The translations under genes were made by a program, and so were the position numbers. Below the pieces are notes generated by a model that did no database searches, was not told where the DNA came from, and saw only the letters and a list, made by a program, of their open reading frames with translations. From contig CATQHT010000003.1 in NCBI GenBank assembly GCA_958296045.1, positions 2,378,501 to 2,442,500 of the forward strand: a stretch of 64,000 bases of DNA, in the 5' to 3' direction. Below are positions 17,700 to 26,771 of the stretch, piece by piece; positions within the stretch are counted from its first letter, which is position 1, and the number at the start of each line of letters is the position of its first letter. Origin of the DNA: Rhodothermales bacterium. GTDB lineage: Bacteria > Bacteroidota > Rhodothermia > Rhodothermales > Bin80.

Positions 17700-18995
17700 A
17701 TGAAGACATACCTACTGCCGCTGGCGTTGACGCTGGCTTTGGTTGCATGCCAGCGCCCTGAGGTCGAGCCGCCAGAAGCAACGGCGAGGCCGTCCTGCTC
17801 TTCGGACCACGTAGACCATGAGCTGCAATTGCCAGAGGGCTTCTGCGCGCTGGTGGTAGCGGACTCGCTTGGTAGGGGGCGGCATCTGGCGGTGCGCGGC
17901 AACGGAGACGTATTCCTTGCGCTGCGCCAGCCGAACGACGCCGGCGCCATCGCCGCAGTGCGCGACACTGACGGCGACGGAAGAGCAGACCGCGTCGCGT
18001 ACTTTGGTGACACTGGTGGTACCGGCATCCACTGGCGGGGGGAACACCTGTATTTCGCGGCAGACACTTTTATCGTACGTTACCCGATGGGTGACGGATT
18101 GCTGCCAGAAGGTCCCCCAGAAACCATAGTGTCCGGGTTTGCCAGCCAACCCAGCCATGCTGCTAAGCCGTTTGAGTTTGATGATGCCGGCTTCATGTAC
18201 GTCAACGTGGGTGCGCCGTCCAACGCGTGTATGGAATCCCGGCGCACGCCTGGCAGTCCAGGCCAAGAACCGTGCTCCCTCTTAGAAGGCACTAGTGGTG
18301 TATGGCGCTTCAGGGCCGACGTGCCCGGACAGACGATGGCTGACGATGGAGTGCGGTACGCGTCTGGCATCCGCAACGGGGTCGCCAACGCATGGAACGT
18401 AACCACGGGCAAGCTCTACGTAGTGCAGCACGGCAGAGACGATCTGCACCGGTTCTGGCCGGAGCACTTTACGGAAGAGCAGAATAATGCGCTGCCCGCC
18501 GAGGAATTTTTTGAAGTGGAAGAAGGTGACGACTTTGGCTGGCCCTACTGCTACTACGACCACCAGGAGGGCCTGAAGGTCTTAAGCCCAGAGTATGGCG
18601 GTGACGGCATGGCGATAGGTCGGTGTGGGCAAGCGAAAGATCCCCTATTCGGCTTCACGGCGCACTGGGCGCCCAATGATCTGGTCTTCTATGAAGGGAC
18701 GGACCTGCACTTTCCAGAGCGTTTTCATGGTGGTGCTTTTGTAGCGTTTCACGGATCGTGGAACCGCGCGCCGGAGCAGCAGGGCTTCAATGTTACGTTT
18801 GCGCCGTTCGCCGACGGGGCTGTGACGGACGTACCCGAAGTGTTTGCAGACGGGTTTGCGGGTCCAGATCCTGTGCGTACCGCAGGTTCGGCGTTTGCGC
18901 GCCCCACCGGGCTGGCTGTTGGTCCCGACGGGTCGCTGTACGTCTCGGATTCTGTACGGGGCCGCATCTGGCGCATTGTGTACCAGGGCAGCTGA
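17700..18995 (+). CDS. lipoprotein PQQ-dependent sugar dehydrogenase-like beta-propeller
   Basis: 431 residues. The signal ending LALTLALVAC is a lipobox, so the mature protein is probably lipid-anchored in the cell envelope. The body matches soluble aldose/sorbosone dehydrogenases (PQQ-dependent glucose dehydrogenase type), with LPEGFCALVVADSLGR, VRDTDGDGRADRV, GIRNGVANAWN, LYVVQHGRDDL, GDDFGWPYCYYD, FHGSWNRAPEQQG and a final PTGLAVGPDGSLYVSDS blade. It should oxidise a sugar or alcohol with PQQ, passing electrons to the respiratory chain. The substrate is unknown. It lies 9 bp after ruvB and 22 bp before an FAD/Fe-S oxidoreductase. Confidence 0.88.
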   Translation: MKTYLLPLALTLALVACQRPEVEPPEATARPSCSSDHVDHELQLPEGFCALVVADSLGRGRHLAVRGNGDVFLALRQPNDAGAIAAVRDTDGDGRADRVAYFGDTGGTGIHWRGEHLYFAADTFIVRYPMGDGLLPEGPPETIVSGFASQPSHAAKPFEFDDAGFMYVNVGAPSNACMESRRTPGSPGQEPCSLLEGTSGVWRFRADVPGQTMADDGVRYASGIRNGVANAWNVTTGKLYVVQHGRDDLHRFWPEHFTEEQNNALPAEEFFEVEEGDDFGWPYCYYDHQEGLKVLSPEYGGDGMAIGRCGQAKDPLFGFTAHWAPNDLVFYEGTDLHFPERFHGGAFVAFHGSWNRAPEQQGFNVTFAPFADGAVTDVPEVFADGFAGPDPVRTAGSAFARPTGLAVGPDGSLYVSDSVRGRIWRIVYQGS

Positions 18996-19017
18996 CATCC
19001 TACAGGAGCCGCAGCCG

Positions 19018-21951
19018 ATGCCAACCACAGCGCTTGATGACTTCATGGCTGACCTGGGTGCGGCGTGCGCTGGCGCGCTACGCACCGATGAGTACAGCCG
19101 CATCCTGTACAGTACTGATGCGAGCATCTATCAGGTAAAGCCGCATGGCGTCTTGTTGCCGCGTTCACCGGAGCAGGTGCATGCGGCGGTAGAGCTTGCT
19201 CATCGGTACGGCATCTCTCTGATGCCGCGTACTGGCGGCAGCAGCCTGGCGGGGCAGGCTGTAGGCGAAGCGCTAGTGATAGACTTCACAGCGCATCTGA
19301 ATGAGGTTCTGGAATTCATTCCTGAGCAGCGGAGCGTGCGCGTGCAGCCAGGTATGGTGCTAGACCGTTTGAATCTCCTGATGGCGCCGCATGGCCTCCA
19401 GTTTGGTCCAGATCCGGCCAGCTCCAACAGGGCGGCCATGGGAGGCATTGTGGCAAACAACTCCACCGGAAGCCACTCTATCGTCTACGGCATGACGGCG
19501 GACCATGTGCTGGAGATGAACGCGGTACTAAGCGATGGTACGCGCGCGCATCTGGGTCCCCTAGATGAAGGAGAGCTCGCGTGCCGCACGCAGGCGCGGG
19601 GACTGGTAGGCGCTGTGCATCGCGGCATCCGGGACTTGGTGGCGGATGCATCCAACAGGGATATCATTCTTCGCGGGACGCCACGCCACTGGCGCCGGTG
19701 CGGCGGCTACAACCTGGACCGCTTTGCGGGTCCAGGTCCTTCCTTCCGGTGGCCGCAGGATCCGCGGTTCAATTTGTCGAAGCTAGTCTGCGGCTCCGAG
19801 GGATCACTGGCCGTGATCGAGGATGTAACGTTGAACCTAGTGCCCTGTCCCAAGGTGACGGGGCTGGGGGTGGTACGATTTGGCAGCCTTGACGAGGCGC
19901 TATGCGCGGTGCCGCTCATTCTGGAAGTGGGCCCCAGCGCAGTAGAGCTGCTCGACAACTTGGCGCTTACGCTTTGTCGCGGCGTGCCGCAGTATGCTCG
20001 GCTTCTGGCTCGCTTTATGGAGGGCGAACCGGAATGTGTCTTGGTCACCGAGTTTAGCGGAGATACCGCGCTCGAGGTGGCAGATGGCGTGGACCGTTTG
20101 CAGGCCCACCTCAAGAGACACCGGACAGGTCATGTCACCCGCGTCCTGGACAAGGCCAGACAGCACGACGTGTGGACGGTGCGTAAGGTGGGGCTTGGCC
20201 TATTGATGAGCATCAAAGGGGACTACAAGCCTATCCCGTTTATTGAAGATGCGGCGGTGCCGCCAGAGCACTTGGCGAGTTATGTGCGGGACATAGACCA
20301 GTTCTGTAGCGATCGGGGAACGCGCGTAGCGTACTACGGTCACGCCAGTGCAGGCTGTGTGCACATCAGGCCACTGATCAACACGAAGGCGGCCGGGGAG
20401 CTGGCCAAGCTCCCGGCCATCACGGCGTTTGCGGCAGAGCTGTTGCGCGGCTGCGGGGGCGTGCTGTCGAGTGAGCACGGAGACGGGCGCGTGCGCAGCT
20501 GGATGAATGAGCGCTTCTTCGGGCCCGAGCTCTACGGTTTGTACCAAAAGGTGAAGGACCTCTTTGACCCAGAGAACCTCTTATGCCCTGGCAACGTCGT
20601 CAGCGGACCGCCCCAGGCGGAGCAGCTTCGATTTGGTGCAGACTACGAAGTCATGGCGCTGCCACTGAAGCTGGACTGGGAAGCGGACCGTGGCTTTAAC
20701 CGTGCGGTAGAGATGTGCAACGGGGCGGGCATCTGCCGCAAGGAGACCGCGGGCACTATGTGCCCCAGCTTTATGGCCACGCGCGAAGAGGAGCATTCCA
20801 CCCGCGGCCGCGCGAATGCGCTACGTGCTGCGCTTTCGGGGAGGTTGCCGCCGGAAGAGCTTACCAGCCGCCGCATGTACGAGGTGATGGACCTGTGCAT
20901 TGAGTGCAAGGCCTGCAAAGCCGAGTGCCCTTCGTCGGTGGACATGGCCAAGATCAAGTTCGAGTTTCTTGCGCAGTACCACGAGCGGCACCGGGTACCT
21001 TGGCGGAGCCGGGTTTTCGCGCATGCGGCTGTGTTGGGCTGGGCGGCCAGCGGTCTCCAGGCGCACCTTATCAACCCGCTGCTACGGTCTGACGTGGTGC
21101 GTCGTGGTTTGGACCGCGCCTTGGGCATCAGCGCGCAGCGCACGCTGCCGCCCTTTGCCCCGCAGCCCTTTACGCGATGGTTTGCACGCCATGCAAGGCA
21201 TCGTGCCCATGGTCAGGGCACGCGCCCGCAGGTGGTGCTCTTTCACGACACGTTTACGACCTATCACGAGCCGCATGTGGCCATCAGCGCTACGCGGGTG
21301 CTGGAGGCGGCCGGCTTTGAGGTGCTTCTTTCCAACCACGGCTGCTGCGGCCGGCCCATGATTTCCAAGGGTTTGGTAAGAGAGGCTCGTCGTGCGGCTC
21401 GTCGTACTGTAGATACGCTGGTTCCTTGGGCCGCGGCTGGCCTGCCGATTGTGGGCTTGGAGCCCAGTTGTCTGCTATCGTTGGTCGATGAGTACCTGTA
21501 CCTTTTGCCGGGTGATGCTGCAGCGCGCCAGGTGGCGGACGCTGCGGTGCTGTTTGAAGAGTTTGTTACGCAGCAGGTGGAGGCAGGCATGTGGCCGCTT
21601 CAGTTTGTCGACCAGGCGCAGCGCGTGCTGTTGCACGGCCATTGTCATCAGAAGGCGCTGGTGGGCAGCGGTGCCAGCAAGCGTGTACTTTCGTTGCCAC
21701 CCGGTTATGAGGTGCACGAGGTGGATTCCGGCTGCTGTGGCATGGCTGGTTCATTCGGGTACGAGAAGGAGCACTACGACGTATCTCTCAGAATGGCCGA
21801 GCGTCGCCTGATGCCTGCGGTTAGGGCGGAAGGTGAGGCCACGCTCATCGTTGCGGCTGGCGTCAGCTGCCGCGCCCAGATTCGGCATGCGACTGGGCGA
21901 CAGGCGCTGCATCCCGCCGAGGTACTTTGCCGCGCTGCCGCGCTCGACTAG
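19018..21951 (+). CDS. FAD-linked oxidase fused to Fe-S oxidoreductase (GlcD-GlcF/YdiJ-like)
   Basis: 977 residues from ATG 19018, which has an AGGAG ribosome site about 10 bases upstream. The N-terminal half is an FAD-binding type 4 oxidase: PRTGGSSLAGQAVG, SSNRAAMGGIVANNSTGSHS, and SEHGDGRVRSWM near its end. The middle has ferredoxin-like clusters: the first Cys set is CNGAGICRK with MCPSFMATREEEHSTRGRAN, the second CIECKACKAECPSSVD. The C-terminal third has two cysteine-rich CCG domains (LSNHGCCGRPM and VDSGCCGMAGSFGYEKE). Such proteins oxidise 2-hydroxyacids such as D-lactate or 2-hydroxyglutarate. The substrate cannot be assigned here. Confidence 0.9.
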   Translation: MPTTALDDFMADLGAACAGALRTDEYSRILYSTDASIYQVKPHGVLLPRSPEQVHAAVELAHRYGISLMPRTGGSSLAGQAVGEALVIDFTAHLNEVLEFIPEQRSVRVQPGMVLDRLNLLMAPHGLQFGPDPASSNRAAMGGIVANNSTGSHSIVYGMTADHVLEMNAVLSDGTRAHLGPLDEGELACRTQARGLVGAVHRGIRDLVADASNRDIILRGTPRHWRRCGGYNLDRFAGPGPSFRWPQDPRFNLSKLVCGSEGSLAVIEDVTLNLVPCPKVTGLGVVRFGSLDEALCAVPLILEVGPSAVELLDNLALTLCRGVPQYARLLARFMEGEPECVLVTEFSGDTALEVADGVDRLQAHLKRHRTGHVTRVLDKARQHDVWTVRKVGLGLLMSIKGDYKPIPFIEDAAVPPEHLASYVRDIDQFCSDRGTRVAYYGHASAGCVHIRPLINTKAAGELAKLPAITAFAAELLRGCGGVLSSEHGDGRVRSWMNERFFGPELYGLYQKVKDLFDPENLLCPGNVVSGPPQAEQLRFGADYEVMALPLKLDWEADRGFNRAVEMCNGAGICRKETAGTMCPSFMATREEEHSTRGRANALRAALSGRLPPEELTSRRMYEVMDLCIECKACKAECPSSVDMAKIKFEFLAQYHERHRVPWRSRVFAHAAVLGWAASGLQAHLINPLLRSDVVRRGLDRALGISAQRTLPPFAPQPFTRWFARHARHRAHGQGTRPQVVLFHDTFTTYHEPHVAISATRVLEAAGFEVLLSNHGCCGRPMISKGLVREARRAARRTVDTLVPWAAAGLPIVGLEPSCLLSLVDEYLYLLPGDAAARQVADAAVLFEEFVTQQVEAGMWPLQFVDQAQRVLLHGHCHQKALVGSGASKRVLSLPPGYEVHEVDSGCCGMAGSFGYEKEHYDVSLRMAERRLMPAVRAEGEATLIVAAGVSCRAQIRHATGRQALHPAEVLCRAAALD

Positions 21952-21969
21952 TGCCCTCTACGCGCTGGT

Positions 21970-21991
21970 GCGGGGCGCTGGCGCGCCCCGC
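21970..21991. terminator. GC-rich hairpin between convergent genes
   Basis: A perfect 9-bp stem GCGGGGCGC / GCGCCCCGC with a TGGC loop, in the 53-bp gap between the oxidoreductase stop and the convergent MFS transporter stop. No T-run follows. It is likely a bidirectional terminator. Confidence 0.6.
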
Positions 21992-22004
21992 AGATAGCCG
22001 GCAG

Positions 22005-23588
22005 CTATCCTTTGTCTTTGGGTGTCAGCTTGACCGCTTGGTATCCGCCGCGCATGCGATCCCGGATAAACATCACGCCGAAGACCAGGACAAGGATTAG
22101 CCCGAAGGGCGCCAGCGTCCGGAAAGACAGCCGGCCCCCGTAGTTGTCTGCGGGATTAAGCATTTCCTGCGCCTGTTCCACCTGCGGAATGCTCAGCCCC
22201 GTGCCTGCTATGGCGCGCAGGAGCTGCGCCGTTTTGCCTGCTGGCAGCAGGTTGACGTCACGGATGGCGCGCTCTTGTGTGACCAATGCGTCAAGCTGCT
22301 CTTGGTGGTCTGGAGCCTGCAGGGAGTCGGGTACGTCATTGAGCGCAAACCAGAGCTCCGCCAGAGAGTCTTCTTGAGCAAAGAGCACATCCATAGGATC
22401 GAGTACTGACCGGATGTCGGTCACCACGGCTGTGATGTCGTCCGCCTGCGGCCCTGATGCCAAAGCGGGAAGCTCGTCTGCAGCAATGCGGAGCAGCTCC
22501 AGCGTGGTGTTTTCGGGAAGCCGGCTGTGGCCTTTCTGATCGGCGACGCCGCCCAGCCACGGGGTCACAATGAACGAGGCAAGCATTCCGATGGCCCCCA
22601 TGACGCCTAGGCCAAGGGCGCCGCTTTTGGGGTTGCGCTCACTGACCAGGCCCAGCATGGTGGGCCAGAAGTACGCGATACCCACGGCCCAGATGGCTGC
22701 GGTAGCAAAGGCCATGCCGGTGGTTTCTGCCATGCTAAAGAGGTACAGGCCGCCCACGGCCAGGATGGACCCGAAGAACAGGATGCCGGTCGGTGACAGC
22801 ACTCGCACTACCGGCTGCGCCAACAGGCGCAGCGTGCCCATGATGCCGAACACGAATCCAAACACCAGCAGCCCGTTGATGCCTCCTGCTTCGAGCACTG
22901 GTGGCACCCATGAGCTGGGTGGAAGCTCCATCGAGGCGGTCAGCAGCATCATGGGCATCATGACGATCATGATTGGCGCAAAGAGCGCTTTGAAGGACTC
23001 TCCAACGGAGACGCCGGCGCTTACGCCCTCGGTGGGCGGGAATTTCTCCACCAGCATCATGATGCCGTAGCCCAAGGCTGGCACCATCACTAGCCAGAGC
23101 TGGCCGCGCCAGCCGATGCCGATATTGGCAAACACTAGCGTGAGCACGATGGCTGCGATAAGGTTGCCATACGGGAACCACATGTGGAAGTGGTTCAGTC
23201 GTGATGTCTTGTTGTCGGGGTAGAGTGCTGCTACGAGCGGGTTGCAGCCCGCTTCGACGAGTCCGGCACCGAGCCCGCAGCAGAGCGAGCCGGCGACCGC
23301 AATGCCGTACCCTTGGGCCGTCATGATAAGCAGCGCGCCTGCCACATGGCCCACGAAAGCACCGCGCACGATCCACCGCATACCAATGATGTCGCACAGC
23401 GGCGAAAAGATCACCTGGCTTATCGTGAAGCCGATAAAGAAGACCCCGGTAAACACGCCGAGCTGCGCGTTGGTCAGGGCGAACTCCTGCTTAACCGTGA
23501 AGGCGATGCCACTGATCACCGTGAAGGCGAAGGCCGTGGTGAGTAGGGCTAGGCAGCTTCCCCAGAAAAGCTTCTCCCGTTTGATCAT
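22005..23588 (-). CDS. major facilitator superfamily transporter with large late loop
   Basis: 527 residues from ATG 23588 (MIKREKLFWGSCLALL). About twelve membrane helices resemble the fucose/sugar permease branch: FFIGFTISQVIFSPLCDIIGMRW, YGIAVAGSLCCGLGAGLVEAGCNPLVAALYP, HFHMWFPYGNLIAA, FWPTMLGLVSERNPKSGALGLG. A soluble, acidic insertion of about 130 residues (from ADQKGHSRLPENT to QAQEMLNPADNYGG) separates the penultimate helices from the last one (LILVLVFGVMFIRDRM), which is not usual for MFS carriers. The substrate is probably a sugar or related solute. It is convergent with the FAD/Fe-S gene. Confidence 0.85.
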   Translation of the reverse strand: MIKREKLFWGSCLALLTTAFAFTVISGIAFTVKQEFALTNAQLGVFTGVFFIGFTISQVIFSPLCDIIGMRWIVRGAFVGHVAGALLIMTAQGYGIAVAGSLCCGLGAGLVEAGCNPLVAALYPDNKTSRLNHFHMWFPYGNLIAAIVLTLVFANIGIGWRGQLWLVMVPALGYGIMMLVEKFPPTEGVSAGVSVGESFKALFAPIMIVMMPMMLLTASMELPPSSWVPPVLEAGGINGLLVFGFVFGIMGTLRLLAQPVVRVLSPTGILFFGSILAVGGLYLFSMAETTGMAFATAAIWAVGIAYFWPTMLGLVSERNPKSGALGLGVMGAIGMLASFIVTPWLGGVADQKGHSRLPENTTLELLRIAADELPALASGPQADDITAVVTDIRSVLDPMDVLFAQEDSLAELWFALNDVPDSLQAPDHQEQLDALVTQERAIRDVNLLPAGKTAQLLRAIAGTGLSIPQVEQAQEMLNPADNYGGRLSFRTLAPFGLILVLVFGVMFIRDRMRGGYQAVKLTPKDKG

Positions 23589-24080
23589 CCGATTTAAGGG
23601 CTGCGCGCCCAGCAGGGCGCATCTACAGGTAGCACAGTTCTGGTAAGAATAATGAAGGACTCGCTGAATATGCAACTGCCAGCGATGGGGTGATGCCGTG
23701 CTTTGTGTACAGTGTCTGGCGGGACATCTTCATTGGGTTACCTTCGAGGGGCTGGGCTTGAGCGTAGGTCCAGGTGGTGTTCGAGTGGCCGGTAGGCCAG
23801 CGTAGTGCGGCACAGTGTCAGCTGGGCGGCGCCACGTTCGTAAGCAGCAGACATTGCGGTAAGGAGGAGGCAATCTGTCCAGCTGCAACAAGAGCCGGGC
23901 AGACGCAGCGGAAAACTAGTCTGGCGTTTGCGGGTCGGTGCGCGGCGATCTGAATAGCGTCCGCGGCGATCCTGGTACGCGAGCACACCGGGTTTCTGGC
24001 AATCGCCAGGCGCAGCCGTGGGTTCTCTCTAAGAGCAGCTACGCCCCCTTTAAGGGGACCGTGCTGATTTCGGGCTTAGG
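23589..24080. other. no recognisable gene
   Basis: About 490 bp upstream of the MFS gene. Minus-strand frames can be drawn but read as low-complexity arginine-rich sequence. The segment ends where the IS605-type right end begins. Confidence 0.35.
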
Positions 24081-24284
24081 GCTGGCGAACAATTAACCTA
24101 TCTGCCTAGTTGGCCGGTGGTCAATTTCGCTTGGACTCGTGGGTGCGCAACACCCCTGCGGATGCAGCTCACGAGCACGATGCTGTACACTCCCCAGACC
24201 CGCCACAGCATCCAACAGCGGAAGCCGTTCAGCGTCCAGGTGAGCAGACACGTGTTGCGGGTACGATAGGCTCACCTCCCATGG
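24081..24284 (-). mobile_element. solitary right end of the IS605-type tnpB element
   Basis: About 204 bp matching 42910-43113 at roughly 90% by eye, including GGGCTGGCGAA, TGGTCAATTTCG and GACCCGCCACAGCATCC. In the complete element this is the 3' end of tnpB and the region expected to give the omega (guide) RNA. No tnpB body remains. Confidence 0.8.
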
Positions 24285-24318
24285 AGCTTAACGCCCTGGG
24301 TGTTATGACCGTAGATGC

Positions 24319-24640
24319 GTGGTAGCAATAGAAAAGGAGCGGGTGCGGGTGGCGCGGCGCGTGATTATGCGCCAGCGTCCTCCCACAGCCAAGGGGGTCG
24401 TCTTCATCACGCCAGAGGATGAGACGGGCATCGTGCAGGGCATTGTGTATCCGGGCGTGCCCAGCAGATGTGGCATGCGTTGCGCACCTCTGCCGTCGTA
24501 CTAGTGGGATAGATACAGTCCAGGAAGCAGGGGCGCGCTCATCGTCGAAAGAGCCTGGCCACTGCCCGAAATCTTAGGCGGCTACCGCGGGCATCTGCAA
24601 ATGGGTGGCGGACGAGACCAATTTGAAAGCCGTGAAACAT
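24319..24640 (+). pseudogene. remnant of error-prone DNA polymerase III alpha (DnaE2-like) C-terminus
   Basis: One frame reads [32 protein letters not shown] (the OB-fold box of DnaE2, seen in two blocks). A second frame gives [13 protein letters not shown] and a third ALIVERAWPLPEILGGYRGHLQM. Together they are the last about 110 residues of DnaE2, broken by at least two frameshifts. The polymerase body is missing upstream, where the IS605-type fragment sits. DnaE2 normally works with ImuB in SOS mutagenesis. It is not functional here. Confidence 0.75.
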
Positions 24641-24868
24641 CGCAAAGAGGTTATCCAGGTACGCTGCGCGGGCAACCGTCCGCTCGCGTTGCGGCGACCA
24701 CGGCATAGAGCCTGTGTTATAGAGTGTCTTTTGCGTGTATGGATCGTCCAGACCGGCTGGTTAGCGCAGGAGATACGCCGCACCTATTGCGAGGTGGTGG
24801 CCACTGGCGGGGGCTATCTTATCTGCCGCACTGACGATGAGTGGCAGTTGCTTGGCCTCTATGACTGA
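24605..24868 (+). CDS. DUF6504-like small protein next to the dnaE2 remnant
   Basis: The frame ends RPRHRACVIECLLRVWIVQTGW, RRTYCEVVATGGGYLICRTD, DEWQLLGLYD. This pattern (conserved Trp, RxYY-x-V, a central Gly, then W-L-x-x-x-YD) resembles the DUF6504 proteins encoded beside imuB/dnaE2. The first 30 codons overlap the DnaE2 remnant and probably are not original. It may be an intact small gene or another mutasome leftover. Family assignment is by memory of the motif and moderate. Confidence 0.5.
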   Translation: MADETNLKAVKHRKEVIQVRCAGNRPLALRRPRHRACVIECLLRVWIVQTGWLAQEIRRTYCEVVATGGGYLICRTDDEWQLLGLYD

Positions 24869-25090
24869 CTTTGCGGGCCCGGCTTTCGCAGCGAGAAACC
24901 TCATCTGACCCCTTTCTGCCTCCGTGGTACGGCCTGCCCCCATTTAGGCGGCCATGGTAAATCCAAGGCAAAGCACTTGCGCGATACTATCTGGCTGTCA
25001 TGTCGTCGCTACACCGTAAGGTGGCCCGACTCCCTCTGTGCCGCAAGTAACTGTGCCAAACCAGTATGCCGTTCGCAGGACAATTGCATT
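24869..25090. other. gap at the 3' side of the putative defence operon
   Basis: 222 bp with no gene. It separates the mutasome remnants from the DUF262 gene stop. Confidence 0.3.
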
Positions 25091-26767
25091 TCAGTCGTCA
25101 TCCTCAGAAGTGTCGCTGTCAGCCACGGATCTTGCTGTCCGCTGCGTTGGCAGTGTGATCTGGCGTTCTTCAAGAAACGCCCGCTCACCTTCAATAAGGG
25201 CTTCGCGTCGGGCGCGGATCAAGTCTTTGTACTTGTTGTCCTTGAGCTGCCGAATTGCCTGATTTGCAACAAAACCGTGGCTCTCAAGAACTTCTACCTG
25301 ACATTCGCCACTCATTCTCTTTAGCTCGCTCGATGGGCTATTACTGCCAACACTCTCCACATACATGCGGTTTGCGGGACTGCGAGCAAGTTTCGGATCA
25401 TCGAGGACCCGAGACTCCACAACATGACCCAGCGCTCTGGTTCTCTTATCGGAAAGCAAGCCTCCAGGGTCTAATTCGTAGGTTTTGGATTTATGCTGCC
25501 ATTTCGGCTTTAGCGATGCAAGGTAGAGCATGAACGCCCGAACTCGGGCAGCCCTCGGATCGAAGCGTTCAGGAAACGGCAGTGCTGCAGCTTTAAGGTT
25601 CACCACGGAGAAGACGGCCTTTTTCTTCTGCGCAAGGGCGCGCATTTCAGCCAATGCGTGAGTAGCTTTTGATGTGCTTATTGTACCGAACCAGCCAGTG
25701 AATGATGTGACCCAGAACCAGCGCTCAAGAAGTGTAGCTTCGTCAGGTGTAGGATTCGGACTGTGCCGGAAAAACTCACTCAGAAGAACGAGTTGAAGTC
25801 CATAGGGCAGCAGCCGGTCTGACGTCACACCCAAGCGCTCCAGGAATCCCAGTGCAGCCGTGACGCCCTGTTTTGCCGAATGTAATGCTGTCGGAAGCTG
25901 TAATCGCATGTCTGGCGTGGCAATCCGAGCGGTCCAGTCCCTCAAATAGATATCCCGGCCCAGGGCGGCGAGAACGGCCCTAAGTAGAAAAACGCGGTTA
26001 AGACCGCCAAATCCCCTTACCTCCAACACACTTTTGAATTTGTCTAGCTCCTCAGCCAGATGGAAGTGGCCTTGCTTGTACGTAAGCGCAGACACCATTT
26101 GATCAGCCGAAATCTTGCGGCCCTTACGGTTTAGTCGGGCGAATACTTCCACGGCATGCTGTAGGCTGGCATCTCTGATCTTAATAATAGGCATCTGGTA
26201 ATTCCTGAACGCATTAGCAACGCGGTCCGCTTCATCCAGCCATTGATCAAGGAGCTGCCTATCGGCATGTTCCTCCATCTGACGACCCGCCGCAAGAAAT
26301 CTTGATGTACTCAGCAGGCTCGCAACCGGAAATTGCCATGGCTTCACGCTTGTTCTATGTGCTCGCTCGAATTCACGCGATTTCATGTTATAGTACACGC
26401 GCCAGTCGACTTGATACTCAATTTCCAGACCCCCATTCTCAAGTAGCAATGTGCCCGCCAATGTTGCCAATCTCTGCTGGCCGTCGAGGATATAGCCTAC
26501 GGTTCCACTCAAGCCTGGTCCCACTGGAATGGGTCCGACTGTCTCTCTGCTAGAGATATCCTCGTCTGTGTCCCAGAGCAGAATAGATCCGATTGGGTAG
26601 CCGCTCAGTACGCTTTCCAGTAGCGCGTGCATGTCCTGCTGTTTCCACACAAATGGACGCTGGAACTCGGGCACGCGAATTCTCCCTCCTTTGATGCGTT
26701 CCACCAGCTTGCCGAGGAAAATTACTTCGGTGACAACCTCAGTGCGGGATTGATTGCGGTCAGACAT
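25091..26767 (-). CDS. DUF262 (GmrSD N-terminal/ParB-like) protein
   Basis: 558 residues. The N-terminal 100 residues carry the DUF262 signature: GRIRVPEFQRPFVWKQQDM, LLESVLSGYPIGSILLW, and GYILDGQQRLATLAG, where DGQQR is the ParB/Srx-type nucleotide or nuclease motif. The middle AVEVFARLNRKGRKISADQMVSAL is also typical. The C-terminus is basic then acidic (DTSEDDD). DUF262 proteins occur in type IV restriction (GmrSD) and other anti-phage systems as NTP-sensing DNA-cutting parts. It is the last gene of a four-gene minus-strand operon, starting 4 bp after the TOPRIM-like gene. Its frame is intact. Confidence 0.85.
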   Translation of the reverse strand: MSDRNQSRTEVVTEVIFLGKLVERIKGGRIRVPEFQRPFVWKQQDMHALLESVLSGYPIGSILLWDTDEDISSRETVGPIPVGPGLSGTVGYILDGQQRLATLAGTLLLENGGLEIEYQVDWRVYYNMKSREFERAHRTSVKPWQFPVASLLSTSRFLAAGRQMEEHADRQLLDQWLDEADRVANAFRNYQMPIIKIRDASLQHAVEVFARLNRKGRKISADQMVSALTYKQGHFHLAEELDKFKSVLEVRGFGGLNRVFLLRAVLAALGRDIYLRDWTARIATPDMRLQLPTALHSAKQGVTAALGFLERLGVTSDRLLPYGLQLVLLSEFFRHSPNPTPDEATLLERWFWVTSFTGWFGTISTSKATHALAEMRALAQKKKAVFSVVNLKAAALPFPERFDPRAARVRAFMLYLASLKPKWQHKSKTYELDPGGLLSDKRTRALGHVVESRVLDDPKLARSPANRMYVESVGSNSPSSELKRMSGECQVEVLESHGFVANQAIRQLKDNKYKDLIRARREALIEGERAFLEERQITLPTQRTARSVADSDTSEDDD

Positions 26768-26771
26768 GATG

